From Nonomuraea harbinensis (GTDB taxonomy: Bacteria; Actinomycetota; Actinomycetes; Streptosporangiales; Streptosporangiaceae): DNA of 64,000 nucleotides. The notes under the pieces were generated by a model. That model did no database searches and was not told where the DNA came from. It worked only from the letters and a program-made list of their open reading frames with translations. A program made the position numbers and the translations under genes. Position 1 is the stretch's first letter. Each line of letters begins with the position of its first letter. Positions 45,920 to 54,939 of this stretch are shown here, piece after piece. The stretch lies in assembly GCF_019396385.1 (NCBI RefSeq), contig NZ_JAHKRN010000001.1:248001-312000 (forward strand). Reading direction: 5' to 3'.

Positions 45920-46402
45920 ATGCACATCAGCGACAACGGGCCCCGGCCGAACGCCTTCGATATCGAAGCGGCTACGCGGCAGAACGAGAACTACAGAACC
46001 ACCGCATGGACCGGGAAGTATCTGCAGGTCACCCTGATGTCCATCCCGGTCGGTAAGTCGATCGGCCTCGAAGTCCACCCGGAGACCGACCAGTTCCTTC
46101 GTCTGGACGCGGGGCAAGGCACCTGTGTCATGGGCCCGGCCAAGGATCGGCTGGACTTCGAGCAACAGGTCTCCGACGGATGGTCGATCCAGGTCCCGGC
46201 CGGCACCTGGCACGACGTGATCAACACCGGTGACGAGCCACTGCGCCTCTACGCGATCTACGCCCCGGTCCACCACTCGCGCGGCATCGTCCAGCCTTCG
46301 AGCACCGACGCCGAGCGCGACGAATCACTCGGCGTGGACGAGCCTCCCGCCTGGACTGCGCAGCCCCAGGACCGCGTCCCCGACCAGCATGACACCCTCT
46401 GA
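45920..46402 (+). CDS. Cupin-domain protein
   Basis: This 160-residue single-domain cupin has metal-ligand motifs GLEVHPETDQFLRLDAGQG (motif 1) and VPAGTWHDVINTGDEPLRLY (motif 2). GGGAGAG precedes the ATG. Small cupins of this type are sugar isomerases or dioxygenases of unknown substrate. It is a single gene followed by a strong inverted repeat. Confidence 0.88.
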   Translation: MHISDNGPRPNAFDIEAATRQNENYRTTAWTGKYLQVTLMSIPVGKSIGLEVHPETDQFLRLDAGQGTCVMGPAKDRLDFEQQVSDGWSIQVPAGTWHDVINTGDEPLRLYAIYAPVHHSRGIVQPSSTDAERDESLGVDEPPAWTAQPQDRVPDQHDTL

Positions 46403-46415
46403 AATTTGATCAGTA

Positions 46416-46449
46416 ACTGAGAAGTGCTGCTGAATCAACACTTATCAGT
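46416..46449. terminator. Bidirectional terminator between cupin and membrane protein genes
   Basis: ACTGAGAAGTG (46416-46426) and CACTTATCAGT (46439-46449) pair over 11 positions with one mismatch and a 12-base loop. On the minus strand the hairpin is followed by GATCAAATTTC. It lies between the two convergent stops. Confidence 0.7.
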
Positions 46450-46451
46450 AG

Positions 46452-47369
46452 TCATGCCACCCGGCGCACCTGTACCGCCAGCACGATGAGGACGACGGGA
46501 AGGAACGTGAACAGCGCCCACGCGAACGTGATCGGATCGGCAGGGTCCGTGGACCGGGTACATCCGAGCAGAGGCATCCAGGTCATCATCAGGTCGGCGG
46601 CCAGCAGGGGCGCCAGCGTCAACCAGCCCACAGCCCGGCCCAAAAGCCGGTGACCGGTGCGGGCCAGCAGCGCCCAGAGGGCGAAGCCCAGCGCGACCAC
46701 CAGCGGCTGCGGGAGCAGGATCACCATGGCCATGGCAGGCCAGAGCAGGATTTCCTCCAGGGCGCCGAAGCAGGAGCCGTCCATGACGATCATCCCGTAC
46801 TCGGCCGTACCGGCGGCGAGGACCACCACCGTCTGAGGAACGCTCACCAGCAGCAGAGCCGCGCCCCACATGACCAGCGGCCATCGCCAGCGCAGCGGAC
46901 GAAGCTCGCGCCGTCCGTCGTCATGGACGGCTCGGCCGAGCATCAGCAGCAGTGCCGCCGTGGCGAGGCAGGCGACGGCGAGCAGCAGCAGATCGGTGTC
47001 GTCCCAGGGGAGGGACCCCAGCACCCCGCCATGGAGGTCGACCGGCCTGCCGAGAGCGACCTGGACCGCGACGTAGCGCTGGATCTCCTCCGAGGCCGGC
47101 CTGCCGAGCCCGGAGACCGGCGGCACGGCGGCGGCCACGGCGAGCAGCGTCAGCAGCGCGGCGCCGGCGCGCGACGCCCAACGTTTACGGCGCAGCGCCA
47201 CCACGGGAGCCACCAGCAGGGCGGCGATGACCGCGCCGGCGACGACGTTCGCGGTCTTGGGCACGAGGACCGCGGGGGCCAGCGGCATGAGGATCGCGAG
47301 GGCGGATAAGGCGGGCACGGAGATTCTGGACGACACCAGCGACGCGTTTATCGCTCGCGAGGGGATCAT
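46452..47369 (-). CDS. Multi-pass membrane protein of unknown function
   Basis: This 305-residue protein has about seven or eight hydrophobic spans (for example ALSALAILMPLAPAVLVP, LLLLAVACLATAALLLML, PLVVALGFALWALLA and ITFAWALFTFLPVVLIVLAV). A conserved-looking loop holds YGMIVMDGSCFGALEE, and a second loop MMTWMPLLGCTRSTDP, each with one cysteine. I recognise no family. It is divergent from another small membrane protein across a 13-bp palindrome. Confidence 0.7.
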   Translation of the reverse strand: MIPSRAINASLVSSRISVPALSALAILMPLAPAVLVPKTANVVAGAVIAALLVAPVVALRRKRWASRAGAALLTLLAVAAAVPPVSGLGRPASEEIQRYVAVQVALGRPVDLHGGVLGSLPWDDTDLLLLAVACLATAALLLMLGRAVHDDGRRELRPLRWRWPLVMWGAALLLVSVPQTVVVLAAGTAEYGMIVMDGSCFGALEEILLWPAMAMVILLPQPLVVALGFALWALLARTGHRLLGRAVGWLTLAPLLAADLMMTWMPLLGCTRSTDPADPITFAWALFTFLPVVLIVLAVQVRRVA

Positions 47370-47443
47370 GTCAAACCGCCTCGAAGCCCCTCTCCGACCA
47401 GCGCCTGTCAGGCTTTTCCCGACAAATCATCAATAACAGCATC

Positions 47444-47456
47444 ATTGCATTGCAAT
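47444..47456. promoter_or_regulatory. 13-bp palindrome between divergent membrane protein genes
   Basis: ATTGCA-T-TGCAAT is perfect and lies in a locally AT-rich stretch 75 bases from the left gene start and 63 bases from the right one. It may be an operator shared by both. Confidence 0.45.
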
Positions 47457-47518
47457 TCGGGCATTGCCGGGAGGGGATTTGCGTCGCTACAACCCTCTTT
47501 GAGCAACTGGAGGGGTGT

Positions 47519-47956
47519 ATGTCGGGGATTACTGGCCGGCGCGTGGTCCGGCTGATGGCGGCGGCTGCCGGGGGAGCGGTCGTGGCGGGGATCGTGGTCG
47601 GGGGTGCGGCGCGGCTGCTGATGAGCCTGATCGCGATCGCGGCGGCCGAGCAGAGCCAGTTCAGCCTGATGGGGACGGTGGGCGTCTTCATCGCGTTCAC
47701 GGTGCTCGCCGTGCCGGCGGCGGTGACCGGTGCCGCGCCGAGGGCGGTGCGGGTGGCGGGGCGGTGGGTGACCGCGGCCGTGACCGGGTTCGGGGTGGCG
47801 TCCACCGGGTTCGCCGACGGCGCCGCGGTCATTCTCGCGCCCGACGGGCGCATGACGTACATCGCGATGGTGGTGGTCGGGTTCGGCGCCGTCGTGGTGG
47901 CTCATGGCCTGTTCGCCCAGTACGTCACGCGGCGCCTGGCCGGAGCTCCGTCCTAG
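47519..47956 (+). CDS. Small four-helix membrane protein
   Basis: This 145-residue protein has about four membrane spans (LMAAAAGGAVVAGIVVGGAA, VGVFIAFTVLAVPAAVTGAA, WVTAAVTGFGVASTGFA, TYIAMVVVGFGAVVVAHGLF). The start MSGITGRR follows CTGGAGGGG by a few bases. I recognise no family. Its stop is one base from the convergent MarR gene's stop. Confidence 0.72.
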   Translation: MSGITGRRVVRLMAAAAGGAVVAGIVVGGAARLLMSLIAIAAAEQSQFSLMGTVGVFIAFTVLAVPAAVTGAAPRAVRVAGRWVTAAVTGFGVASTGFADGAAVILAPDGRMTYIAMVVVGFGAVVVAHGLFAQYVTRRLAGAPS

Positions 47957-47957
47957 G

Positions 47958-48425
47958 TCAACGGCGGGAGGCCAGCTCGTTCAGCGTCTGGGTGACGCGG
48001 TGCAACCAGTCGGCGATGACCTCCAGCTCGGCCTCCGAGTAGCGCTCGTGCATCGCGAGCATGGCCTGGGCGATGCCGAGCTGGTCGCCGGTGGCGGGGC
48101 CGGGCTCGGGCTCGGTGGCGGGGCGGACGATCACCTTGCGCCGGTCGTCGGGGTGGCGGTCGCGGGCGACGAGGCCGCGGGCCTCCAGCCGGTCGATCAG
48201 CGCGGTGACCGACCCGGTGGCCAGCCTGAGCCACTGGGCGATCTCGCCGGGGGTCATGGGGCCCTGGATGCGGAGCAGCGCGTACGCCTGGAAGTCGGTG
48301 GGGTTGAGGTCGAGGCCCAGCGACATGGTGTGGAGCAGCCGGACGAGCCCGGTCGCGAGGCGCTGCCCGTCCTGCTGGATGTCGAGATAGAGGCGCTCGC
48401 GGGATCCGGAGCGCGAGGTGTCCAT
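47958..48425 (-). CDS. MarR-family transcriptional regulator
   Basis: This 155-residue winged-helix protein has LNPTDFQAYALLRIQGPMTP, GEIAQWLRLATGSVTALIDRL and RHPDDRRKVIVRPA, the MarR helix-turn-helix and wing. It is divergent from an MMPL transporter gene and the gap contains three matching half-sites, so it probably represses that pump and responds to a small lipophilic ligand. Confidence 0.92.
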   Translation of the reverse strand: MDTSRSGSRERLYLDIQQDGQRLATGLVRLLHTMSLGLDLNPTDFQAYALLRIQGPMTPGEIAQWLRLATGSVTALIDRLEARGLVARDRHPDDRRKVIVRPATEPEPGPATGDQLGIAQAMLAMHERYSEAELEVIADWLHRVTQTLNELASRR

Positions 48426-48514
48426 CTTTCTCCCTACCGGCCGGCGCGGTGTCGCCCGTCATTGTAGGGGCAGCTCAGGGGGGCGGTGTGGGGGCCCGTT
48501 CGCGCGTCATGTAT

Positions 48515-48535
48515 CTTGATTTTCAAGTAGCTTGA
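48515..48535. promoter_or_regulatory. Three-half-site MarR operator before the MMPL gene
   Basis: CTTGA (48515-48519), TCAAG (48523-48527) and CTTGA (48531-48535) are evenly spaced by 3 bases. They make two overlapping 13-bp palindromes that share the middle half-site. The element ends 20 bases before the MMPL start and 90 bases from the MarR start. Confidence 0.75.
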
Positions 48536-48555
48536 TTATCGAGGGAAGGCGCAGG

Positions 48556-50676
48556 ATGTCCGTTCACGACACCCGCACGCGGACCGGTACGGAGCGCCGT
48601 CATGCCCGGCCGCGGCGGCACCGAGCCTGGTACGGCGCGGCCGTGCTGATCGCCGTGGTCTGGCTGTTCGGAGCCGGCCCGCTCGGCATGTTCATGGGCA
48701 AGCTGACCGAGGTGCAGACCAACGACCAGTCTGCCTTCCTGCCCATCGGCGCCGAATCCACGCAGGTCCAGGAGGCGCGCGAGGCCTTCGAGGAGAGCGA
48801 CGCGGTGCCCGCCTTCGTCGTCTACTCGGCCGACCAGCCGCTCCCCCGGGAACGGCTGGCCGAGATCGCCCAGGACGCGCAGCGGATCTCCGCCGAGCCC
48901 TGGATCCAGGGCAAGGTCGCCGGGCCCATCCCGGGCACCGAGGACCCGAGCGTCGCCCAGCTCGTCGTGCCGATCAGCGACCAGGTCGAGGCCGACGTCG
49001 CCGTCGACGCGCTGCGCGCCCTGCTCGGTGACAGCGCGGCCCAGGGCACGACCGTGCAGGTCGCCGGGCCCGCCGCGCTGGGCGCCGACCTCGGCGCGGC
49101 GTTCGGCGGCATCGACGGCACGCTGTTGCTCGTGGCGCTCGGCGCGGTGCTGGTCATCCTCATCGCCGTCTACCGGTCGCCGCTGCTGCCGCTCGTGGTC
49201 ATCGTCTCCGCCATGCTCGCGCTCGTGCTGGCCGCCTTCGTCGTCTATCTGATGGCCGACGCGGGCTGGATCGAGCTGAACGGGCAGAGCCAGGGCATCC
49301 TGTTCATCCTGGTCGTGGGCGCGTGCACGGACTACGCCCTGCTGCTGGTCGCGCGCTACCGGGAGGCGCTGTACGAGAAGGCACGGCCGATCGACGCCAT
49401 CAGGGTGGCGGTGCGCGGCACCGTCGAGCCCATCGTCGCCTCCGGCGGCACCGTCATCCTCGGCGTGCTCTGCCTGCTGGCCAGCGACCTGGCCTCGAAC
49501 CGCGGGCTGGGCCCGGTGGCCGCGCTCGGCATCGCCGCCGCCCTCGTCTCCGCGCTCACGTTCCTGCCCGCGGTGCTCCTGCTGCTCGGCCGGGCCGCGT
49601 TCTGGCCGCTGCTGCCGCGTACCGGCGACCAGGAGGCCGACGCCGACTCGACCGCCGCCGTCGTGCGCCGTCACCGGCTGTGGGGCCGCGTGGCCAGGTC
49701 CGTGGAACGGCGGCCGCGCGCGTACTGGGTCATCACCGTGGTGGCGCTGGCCGCGGCGGCGGCGTTCGTGCCGCAGTTCAAGGCCGAGGGCACCTCGCAA
49801 CTGGACGTGTTCCGCACCGAGGTCGAGTCCGTCGCCGGGCAGCGGACGCTGGAGCGCGGCTTCGGCTCCGCCGGCTCGGCCACGCCCGCCACCATCCTCA
49901 CCTCGGCCGACCAGGCGGAGCAGGTCAAGGCCGCCGCAGAAGGGGTGGCGGGCGTCACCGAGGTCACCCGGGTGGACAAGGTCGTGGACGGGCGGACGCT
50001 GCTGCACGCCACGCTCGGCGAGCCCGCCGAGTCCACCGCCGCCGTCGAGGTCGTCCGCGACCTGCGGGCCGCCGTGCACGCGGTGCCGGGAGCGGACGCG
50101 CAGGTCGGCGGCACGGCGGCGGTCACCCTGGACACGCTCGACACCTCGGCGCGCGACCTGCGGGTGGTGATCCCGCTCGTGCTGCTCGTCGTGCTGCTGG
50201 TCCTGATCGCGCTGCTGCGCTCGCTGGTGGCCCCGCTGGTGCTCATCGCGACCACGGTGCTGTCCTTCGCCACCGCCCTGGGCGTCGGCGCGCTGATCTT
50301 CAACCACGTGCTCGACCTGCCGGGCGCCGATCCGGCGGTGCCGCTGTTCGCCTTCGTCTTCCTGGTGGCGCTGGGCATCGACTACAACATCTTCCTGATG
50401 ACCCGGGCCAGGGAGGAGACGATCCGGCACGGCGAGCGCGAGGGCACCTTGCGCGCCCTCACGCTCACCGGCGGCGTCATCACCTCGGCCGGCGTGGTGC
50501 TGGCGGCGACGTTCGCGGCGCTCGCCGTGCTGCCGCTGCTGTTCCTGATCCAGCTCGCCTTCCTGGTGGCCTTCGGCGTCCTGCTGGACGCGCTGATCGT
50601 GCGCTCGCTGCTGGTGCCCGCGCTGTCGCTGGACATCGGCCGCCGCATGTGGTGGCCGAGCCGCCTGTCCCGCTAG
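48556..50676 (+). CDS. MMPL/RND-family membrane transporter
   Basis: This 706-residue protein has about 12 membrane spans in two MMPL halves, each with a large outer loop. The key stretch SQGILFILVVGACTDYALLLVARYREAL and its second-half counterpart PLFAFVFLVALGIDYNIFLMTRAREE carry the membrane Asp-Tyr pairs used for proton coupling. It probably exports lipids or drugs. The start after GAGGGAAGGCGCAGG is chosen over 48532. MarR control is likely. Confidence 0.93.
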   Translation: MSVHDTRTRTGTERRHARPRRHRAWYGAAVLIAVVWLFGAGPLGMFMGKLTEVQTNDQSAFLPIGAESTQVQEAREAFEESDAVPAFVVYSADQPLPRERLAEIAQDAQRISAEPWIQGKVAGPIPGTEDPSVAQLVVPISDQVEADVAVDALRALLGDSAAQGTTVQVAGPAALGADLGAAFGGIDGTLLLVALGAVLVILIAVYRSPLLPLVVIVSAMLALVLAAFVVYLMADAGWIELNGQSQGILFILVVGACTDYALLLVARYREALYEKARPIDAIRVAVRGTVEPIVASGGTVILGVLCLLASDLASNRGLGPVAALGIAAALVSALTFLPAVLLLLGRAAFWPLLPRTGDQEADADSTAAVVRRHRLWGRVARSVERRPRAYWVITVVALAAAAAFVPQFKAEGTSQLDVFRTEVESVAGQRTLERGFGSAGSATPATILTSADQAEQVKAAAEGVAGVTEVTRVDKVVDGRTLLHATLGEPAESTAAVEVVRDLRAAVHAVPGADAQVGGTAAVTLDTLDTSARDLRVVIPLVLLVVLLVLIALLRSLVAPLVLIATTVLSFATALGVGALIFNHVLDLPGADPAVPLFAFVFLVALGIDYNIFLMTRAREETIRHGEREGTLRALTLTGGVITSAGVVLAATFAALAVLPLLFLIQLAFLVAFGVLLDALIVRSLLVPALSLDIGRRMWWPSRLSR

Positions 50677-51863
50677 GCCGCCTGGCGGGGGCGGAAGACC
50701 TTCCGTACGCCGGCCGCGATCCAGATCGTGGCCAGGGCGGCGTACAGGGACAGGATGGCGGGGGCGAAGGAGGAGGTGGCGACCGCGACGGCGATCGTCA
50801 CCGCGAGCGCCCCCGCCCAGACGGCCAGGATGCGCCGGCCGGCCGCCGAACCGGTGTGGACGGCCTCCTGGACCGGGGTGACCAGGGCCATGGTCGCCAC
50901 GCCGGCGGTGCCGAGGACATCGAGGCCGAGTCCGATGCCCAGGCCGAGCATGACCGCGCCGGCCACCGGCAGGGCCAGGCACAGCGGGGACACCCGGCCC
51001 GCCGCCCCCTCGAACAGCAGGCGGGTGGCCTTGGCCCTGGCCAGCCGGAGCGTGGTCCAGGACTCGGCCACCCACGCCGCCCAGTGCAGCAGCGCGCTGA
51101 TCACGAAGACCGCGATGACCGGCGGCAGCGCGGGCAGCAGGAACAGCAGCCGCCAGCTCACCCGGAACCGCAGCTTCGCCAGCAGGCGGTAGACGGGGTT
51201 GCGCTGCTTCAGCGCGTACACCAGGAGGTCCCTGGCCGCGTCGAAGCCCGGGTCCAGGCGGAGCACCTCGCGGAAGGACTCGGCGGCGGTCTTCGGGTCG
51301 CCGGCGGCGAGCGCGGCGCGGCCGTAGGCCCAGTGCGCCAGCGCGCTCTCCGGGTCGTTGCCGACCGCCTGGGCGGCGACGGCCCTGGCGCGCTCGTTCT
51401 GACCGAGCATGACCAGGGCGATGGCCAGCAGACTGGCCAGCTCGGCGTGCTGCGGGTCCAGCCCCAGGCCGCGGCCGGCGGTCTCGGCCATCTGGGGCCA
51501 GTCGTGCCTGGTCATGTGGACGCGCGCCAGCAGCTCCCAGGACGGGGCGTGCTCGGGTGAGAGCGCCAGCCCGGCGACGACCGCGCGGACCGCCTCGTCG
51601 ACCAGCCCCGCCTGGAAGTGCACCTGGCCGGAGAGGTAGTGCGGAACGTAGTGGTCGGGCGCGAGCCGGACCCCCTCGCGCGACTCCTCCAGCGCCTCGT
51701 CCGTACGGTCCTGCTGGACCAGCGCCAGGCCGAGCAGCGCGTGCGCGCCGGCGTGCTGGGGCTCCTCAGTGAGGACGCCGCGCAGCTCCCGCTCGGCGTC
51801 CGCCGGGCGGCCCATCTGCAGTAACAGCCGTGCCCGCTCCAGCGAGTCGCGGACCGTCACCAT
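50673..51863 (-). CDS. TPR-repeat protein with C-terminal membrane domain
   Basis: This 396-residue protein has six to seven TPR units (about residues 5-235; for example AERELRGVLTEEPQHAGAHA and AAESFREVLRLDPGFDAARD) and then four or five membrane spans (from LLFLLPALPPVIAVFVISAL to ILSLYAALATIWIAAGV). It overlaps the upstream TPR-AAA+ gene by 7 bases, so the two products are made together. The arrangement suggests a membrane anchor and AAA+ unfoldase working on shared client proteins. Its stop shares CTAG with the convergent MMPL gene. Confidence 0.85.
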   Translation of the reverse strand: MVTVRDSLERARLLLQMGRPADAERELRGVLTEEPQHAGAHALLGLALVQQDRTDEALEESREGVRLAPDHYVPHYLSGQVHFQAGLVDEAVRAVVAGLALSPEHAPSWELLARVHMTRHDWPQMAETAGRGLGLDPQHAELASLLAIALVMLGQNERARAVAAQAVGNDPESALAHWAYGRAALAAGDPKTAAESFREVLRLDPGFDAARDLLVYALKQRNPVYRLLAKLRFRVSWRLLFLLPALPPVIAVFVISALLHWAAWVAESWTTLRLARAKATRLLFEGAAGRVSPLCLALPVAGAVMLGLGIGLGLDVLGTAGVATMALVTPVQEAVHTGSAAGRRILAVWAGALAVTIAVAVATSSFAPAILSLYAALATIWIAAGVRKVFRPRQAA

Positions 51864-53224
51864 TTGCGCTGGATGTACGGCATGAGGTCGTCCCAGGCAC
51901 CCGACTCGTTGGCGTGCATCACGTAGTTGCGCGCGGTCGCCATCCACTCCCGCACGGACGTGGGCCTGGCCGTCTTGGCCGCGGCCAGCAGGTCGCGGGT
52001 CGACAGCGGGACCGGCCGGCCCGCGCGGATCGACTCCTGCAGCTTGGCCTCGACCGCCCGGTCCACCACGCCCTTGAGGTCGGCGCCGACGAACTGGTCG
52101 GTGACCTTGGCCACCGCGCCGAAGTCGACCTCCGCCAGCGGCTTGTCGCGGCACAGGATGCGCAGGATCGCCGCGCGCGCGTCCGCGTCCGGCGGCGGTA
52201 CGAAGACGAGCTGGTCGAACCGGCCCGGCCGGCGGAACGCCACGTCGATGTACCAGGGCGCGTTCGTGGCGGCCAGCACCAGCACGCCCTCGTTGGCGTT
52301 CTGGTCCACGCCGTCCAGCTCCGCCAGGAACTGGTTGACGAGCTGCCGGTTGTGCGTCTGGCGCATGTCGGAGCGGCGCGCCGCCAGCGCGTCCACCTCG
52401 TCGAAGAACAGCACGCACGGCCGGTGGCGGCGGGCCAGGTCGAACGTGGCGCGCAGGTTCCGCTCGCTGGAGCCGATGTACATGTCGAGGATGTCGGCCA
52501 GGCCGACGCTCACGAACGCCGCGCCGAGCTCCCCGGCGGCGGCCCTGGCCAGGTGCGTCTTGCCGGCTCCCGGCGGCCCGTACAGCAGGACACCGCCGCC
52601 GGCGCGCTTGCCGAACGCGGCGAACAGCTCCGGCTGCTGCATCGGCAGCAGCAGCTTGACCCGGAGCGCCTCCTTGACCTCGTCCATCCCGGCGACGTCG
52701 GCGAAGCTGAAGCCGGACCGCTCGACCTCCGCGGTCGAGCGCTCGTGGGTGACGGACGAGGGCGGCATGTACGCGGGCGGGTTTCCCGCGGGGGCCCCGG
52801 CGGGTTCCGCGACCACCGGTGGCGGGGCCACCAAGCGGCCCGCCAGGTCGGAGTCCCCGACGGACGGGTCACGCGAGACCGCCTCGTGGTAGCGGTAGGC
52901 CGCCTTGTGCAGGTCGCCCTCACCCAGCAGGGCGCGGGCCGCCAGCACGCCCACCTTCGGCGGGTACCCGCCCTCGGCCAGCAGCGGCTCCAGCGCCGAC
53001 AGCGCCTCTCCGTACGAGCTCTGCCGGACGAACGCCTCGGCCAGCCCGGCCACGATGTCCGGGTCCTTGGGCGCGAGCACGAGCGCGGCACGGAACTCGG
53101 CCTCCGCGTCGGCGAGATATCCCTTGCCCAGCAGCTGCTCTGCCAGGTGCCGGCGCAGTGGGAGGTTGTCCGGGGAGAGGCGCGCGGCCTCGCTGAGCGC
53201 CCTCAAAGCGGGGTCGTCGACCAC
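51857..53224 (-). CDS. TPR-AAA+ ATPase
   Basis: This 455-residue protein has N-terminal TPR-like repeats (about 1-130), a proline-rich linker and a Cdc48/FtsH-like AAA+ domain (about 165-400). The AAA+ part shows SFADVAGMDEVKEALRVKLL, Walker A GPPGAGKTH, Walker B VLFFDEVDAL, sensor-1 AATNAPW and the arginine-finger stretch RRPGRFD. It has no protease domain. It should unfold or remodel proteins chosen through the TPRs. It starts at GTG. The membrane TPR protein downstream is its probable partner. Confidence 0.88.
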   Translation of the reverse strand: MVDDPALRALSEAARLSPDNLPLRRHLAEQLLGKGYLADAEAEFRAALVLAPKDPDIVAGLAEAFVRQSSYGEALSALEPLLAEGGYPPKVGVLAARALLGEGDLHKAAYRYHEAVSRDPSVGDSDLAGRLVAPPPVVAEPAGAPAGNPPAYMPPSSVTHERSTAEVERSGFSFADVAGMDEVKEALRVKLLLPMQQPELFAAFGKRAGGGVLLYGPPGAGKTHLARAAAGELGAAFVSVGLADILDMYIGSSERNLRATFDLARRHRPCVLFFDEVDALAARRSDMRQTHNRQLVNQFLAELDGVDQNANEGVLVLAATNAPWYIDVAFRRPGRFDQLVFVPPPDADARAAILRILCRDKPLAEVDFGAVAKVTDQFVGADLKGVVDRAVEAKLQESIRAGRPVPLSTRDLLAAAKTARPTSVREWMATARNYVMHANESGAWDDLMPYIQRKW

Positions 53225-53294
53225 GTGCCGGGTCCCTTCTGTCGCGATTCCGGTGGTTCAGAACTACGTAAGCTACCGAAATCGGGACAGGACC

Positions 53295-53597
53295 TCAGCC
53301 CTTGTCGCGTGTGGCGCCGCTCAGCACCTGGTCGATGCGGGCCGCCAGCTCCACGTCCTTGGGCGTGACGCCGCCCGCGCTGTGCGTCCAGAGGCGGAAG
53401 CGGACGCCGCTGTCGGTGCGGTCGATGTCCGGGTGGTGGTTCATCTCCTCCGCCTCGTTCAGCACCGCCTCGCTCAGCCAGCCGAAGCTGTCGGGCGTGA
53501 TCGGGACGTCCTTGACCAGGGCGTTCCCCTCGCTGTGCCAGCCTTCCAGCGCGACCAGCGCGGTGTCGATCTCGTCACGGTTGAGCAGTTCGGTCAT
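53295..53597 (-). CDS. 4a-hydroxytetrahydrobiopterin dehydratase (PCD/DCoH)
   Basis: This 100-residue protein has the active-site pattern EEMNHHPDIDRTDSGVRFRL followed by WTHSAGGVTPKDVELA, with three histidines. It dehydrates 4a-hydroxy-pterins for recycling after aromatic hydroxylation. No phenylalanine hydroxylase is in the window, but folE lies 1.3 kb away. Length fits the family exactly. Confidence 0.92.
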   Translation of the reverse strand: MTELLNRDEIDTALVALEGWHSEGNALVKDVPITPDSFGWLSEAVLNEAEEMNHHPDIDRTDSGVRFRLWTHSAGGVTPKDVELAARIDQVLSGATRDKG

Positions 53598-53679
53598 GAT
53601 GTGCTCCCTGCTGTGAGTGGCCGTCACCCTTGGCGTACCACCGGAACGGACCTTCACACACCGGGTAGATTGGCCGCCC

Positions 53680-54594
53680 ATGCGAAGCTTCCGCGTCGTG
53701 ACGGCGGCGGCGGTGCTCACGGCCGCCGCGGGCTGCGCCGCCCAGGAGAGCGCCGCCCCGCCGTCGGTCCCCGCGCCCACCACCGTGCCCACCGCCGTGC
53801 CCACCACCGCGCCCCCCGCCCCGGAACCCAGCCCCGACCTGCCCGATCCGGACGAACGCATCCCGAAGGATCCGGCGAAGCTGGCCGCGGCGCTGGAGAA
53901 GACCACCGAGGCCCTCGCCGCGGCCATTGACGGCTGGGACAAGAAGCGGGAGCCGCCCGAGGACGTCGAGCTCCTCGCCCTCCACCACCAGCGCATCCAC
54001 CGGTTCGCCGCGCGCAACCCGGAGATCGCCGAGAAGGCGTTCGCCCGTCTGCCCGAGCGGCTGGCCGCCGGAGCCAGGGACGACACCCGGGCCATCCGCG
54101 AGCTGCTGGCCCTCGCCCACCCCGTCAAGAGCACGTCGGTCATCAGGACCCGCGACGCCCGCCCCGCCGCCGAGCTGCTCCGCTACTTCAAGCAGGCCGA
54201 GCGCCGCTTCGGCGTGGAGTGGGAGGTGCTGGCGGCGGTCATGTTCGCCGAGACGAAGTTCGGCCGGGTCAGGTCGGCCAGCCACGTCGGCGCGCAGGGG
54301 CCGATGCAGTTCATGCCCGCCACCTGGAAGGCGTACGGGATGGGCGGCGACGTCCAGGACCACCGCGACGCGGTCATGGCCGCCGCCAACTACCTGCGCG
54401 CCACCGGCGCGCCCCGCGACTACGGGCGCGCGCTGCACGCCTACAACCCCTCCCAGCGGTACGTGAACGCCATCCAGTCGCACGCCCGCCAGATCAAGCG
54501 GGATCCGGTGAACTACTACGTCTACTACAACTGGCAGGTGTACGTGATCACCACCAAGGGGGAGCGGCGCGTCACCGGCCCGTCAGAGGGCTGA
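53680..54594 (+). CDS. Lytic murein transglycosylase lipoprotein
   Basis: This 304-residue protein begins MRSFRVVTAAAVLTAAAGC, a lipobox with the cysteine near residue 19, then a Pro/Thr-rich linker. The catalytic domain (about 190-290) has the glutamate in VMFAETKFGRVRSASHVGAQ and the motif GPMQFMPATWKAYGMGG, typical of lytic transglycosylases. It cleaves peptidoglycan on the outer face of the membrane. Its 3' end overlaps the convergent ArsC-like gene by 12 bases. Confidence 0.9.
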   Translation: MRSFRVVTAAAVLTAAAGCAAQESAAPPSVPAPTTVPTAVPTTAPPAPEPSPDLPDPDERIPKDPAKLAAALEKTTEALAAAIDGWDKKREPPEDVELLALHHQRIHRFAARNPEIAEKAFARLPERLAAGARDDTRAIRELLALAHPVKSTSVIRTRDARPAAELLRYFKQAERRFGVEWEVLAAVMFAETKFGRVRSASHVGAQGPMQFMPATWKAYGMGGDVQDHRDAVMAAANYLRATGAPRDYGRALHAYNPSQRYVNAIQSHARQIKRDPVNYYVYYNWQVYVITTKGERRVTGPSEG

Positions 54595-54939
54595 CCGGAC
54601 CGCCTCCTCGGTGCGGGCGACCACGGCGGCGCCGTCGGCGGCGGTGATGATCGGGCGCTGGATCAGGATCGGGTGACCCGCCAGCGCGCCGATCCAGCGG
54701 TCGCGGCCCTCCGGGGTGCGCGGCCAGGTCTCCAGGCCCAGCTCGGCGGCGACCGGCTCGCCGTGACGGGTGATGTCCCACGGCTCCAGCCCGAGCCTGG
54801 CCAGCACGTCGCGGAGCTCCTGCTCGGTCGGCGGGTCGTCCAGGTAGCGGCGGACGGTGTAGCCGGCCCGCTCGGCGTCCAGGATCGACAGGGCGGCGCG
54901 GCACTTCGAGCAGTCGGGGTTGATCCAGATCTCGATCAT
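54583..54939 (-). CDS. ArsC/Spx-family thioredoxin-fold protein
   Basis: This 118-residue protein starts MIEIWINPDCSKCRAALSIL, a CxxC site at residues 10-13, and has HPILIQRPIITAADG, matching the ArsC family substrate loop. True arsenate reductases have a single active cysteine followed by an arginine triad; here a CxxC suggests a disulfide reductase role. The ATGA overlap with folE upstream implies joint expression. Confidence 0.85.
   Translation of the reverse strand: MIEIWINPDCSKCRAALSILDAERAGYTVRRYLDDPPTEQELRDVLARLGLEPWDITRHGEPVAAELGLETWPRTPEGRDRWIGALAGHPILIQRPIITAADGAAVVARTEEAVRSAL

Noticed and set aside
47370..47518. Possible short gene between the two divergent membrane proteins
   Set aside because: Only an extended upstream frame of the right-hand gene exists; the ribosome site CTGGAGGGG sets the start at 47519.
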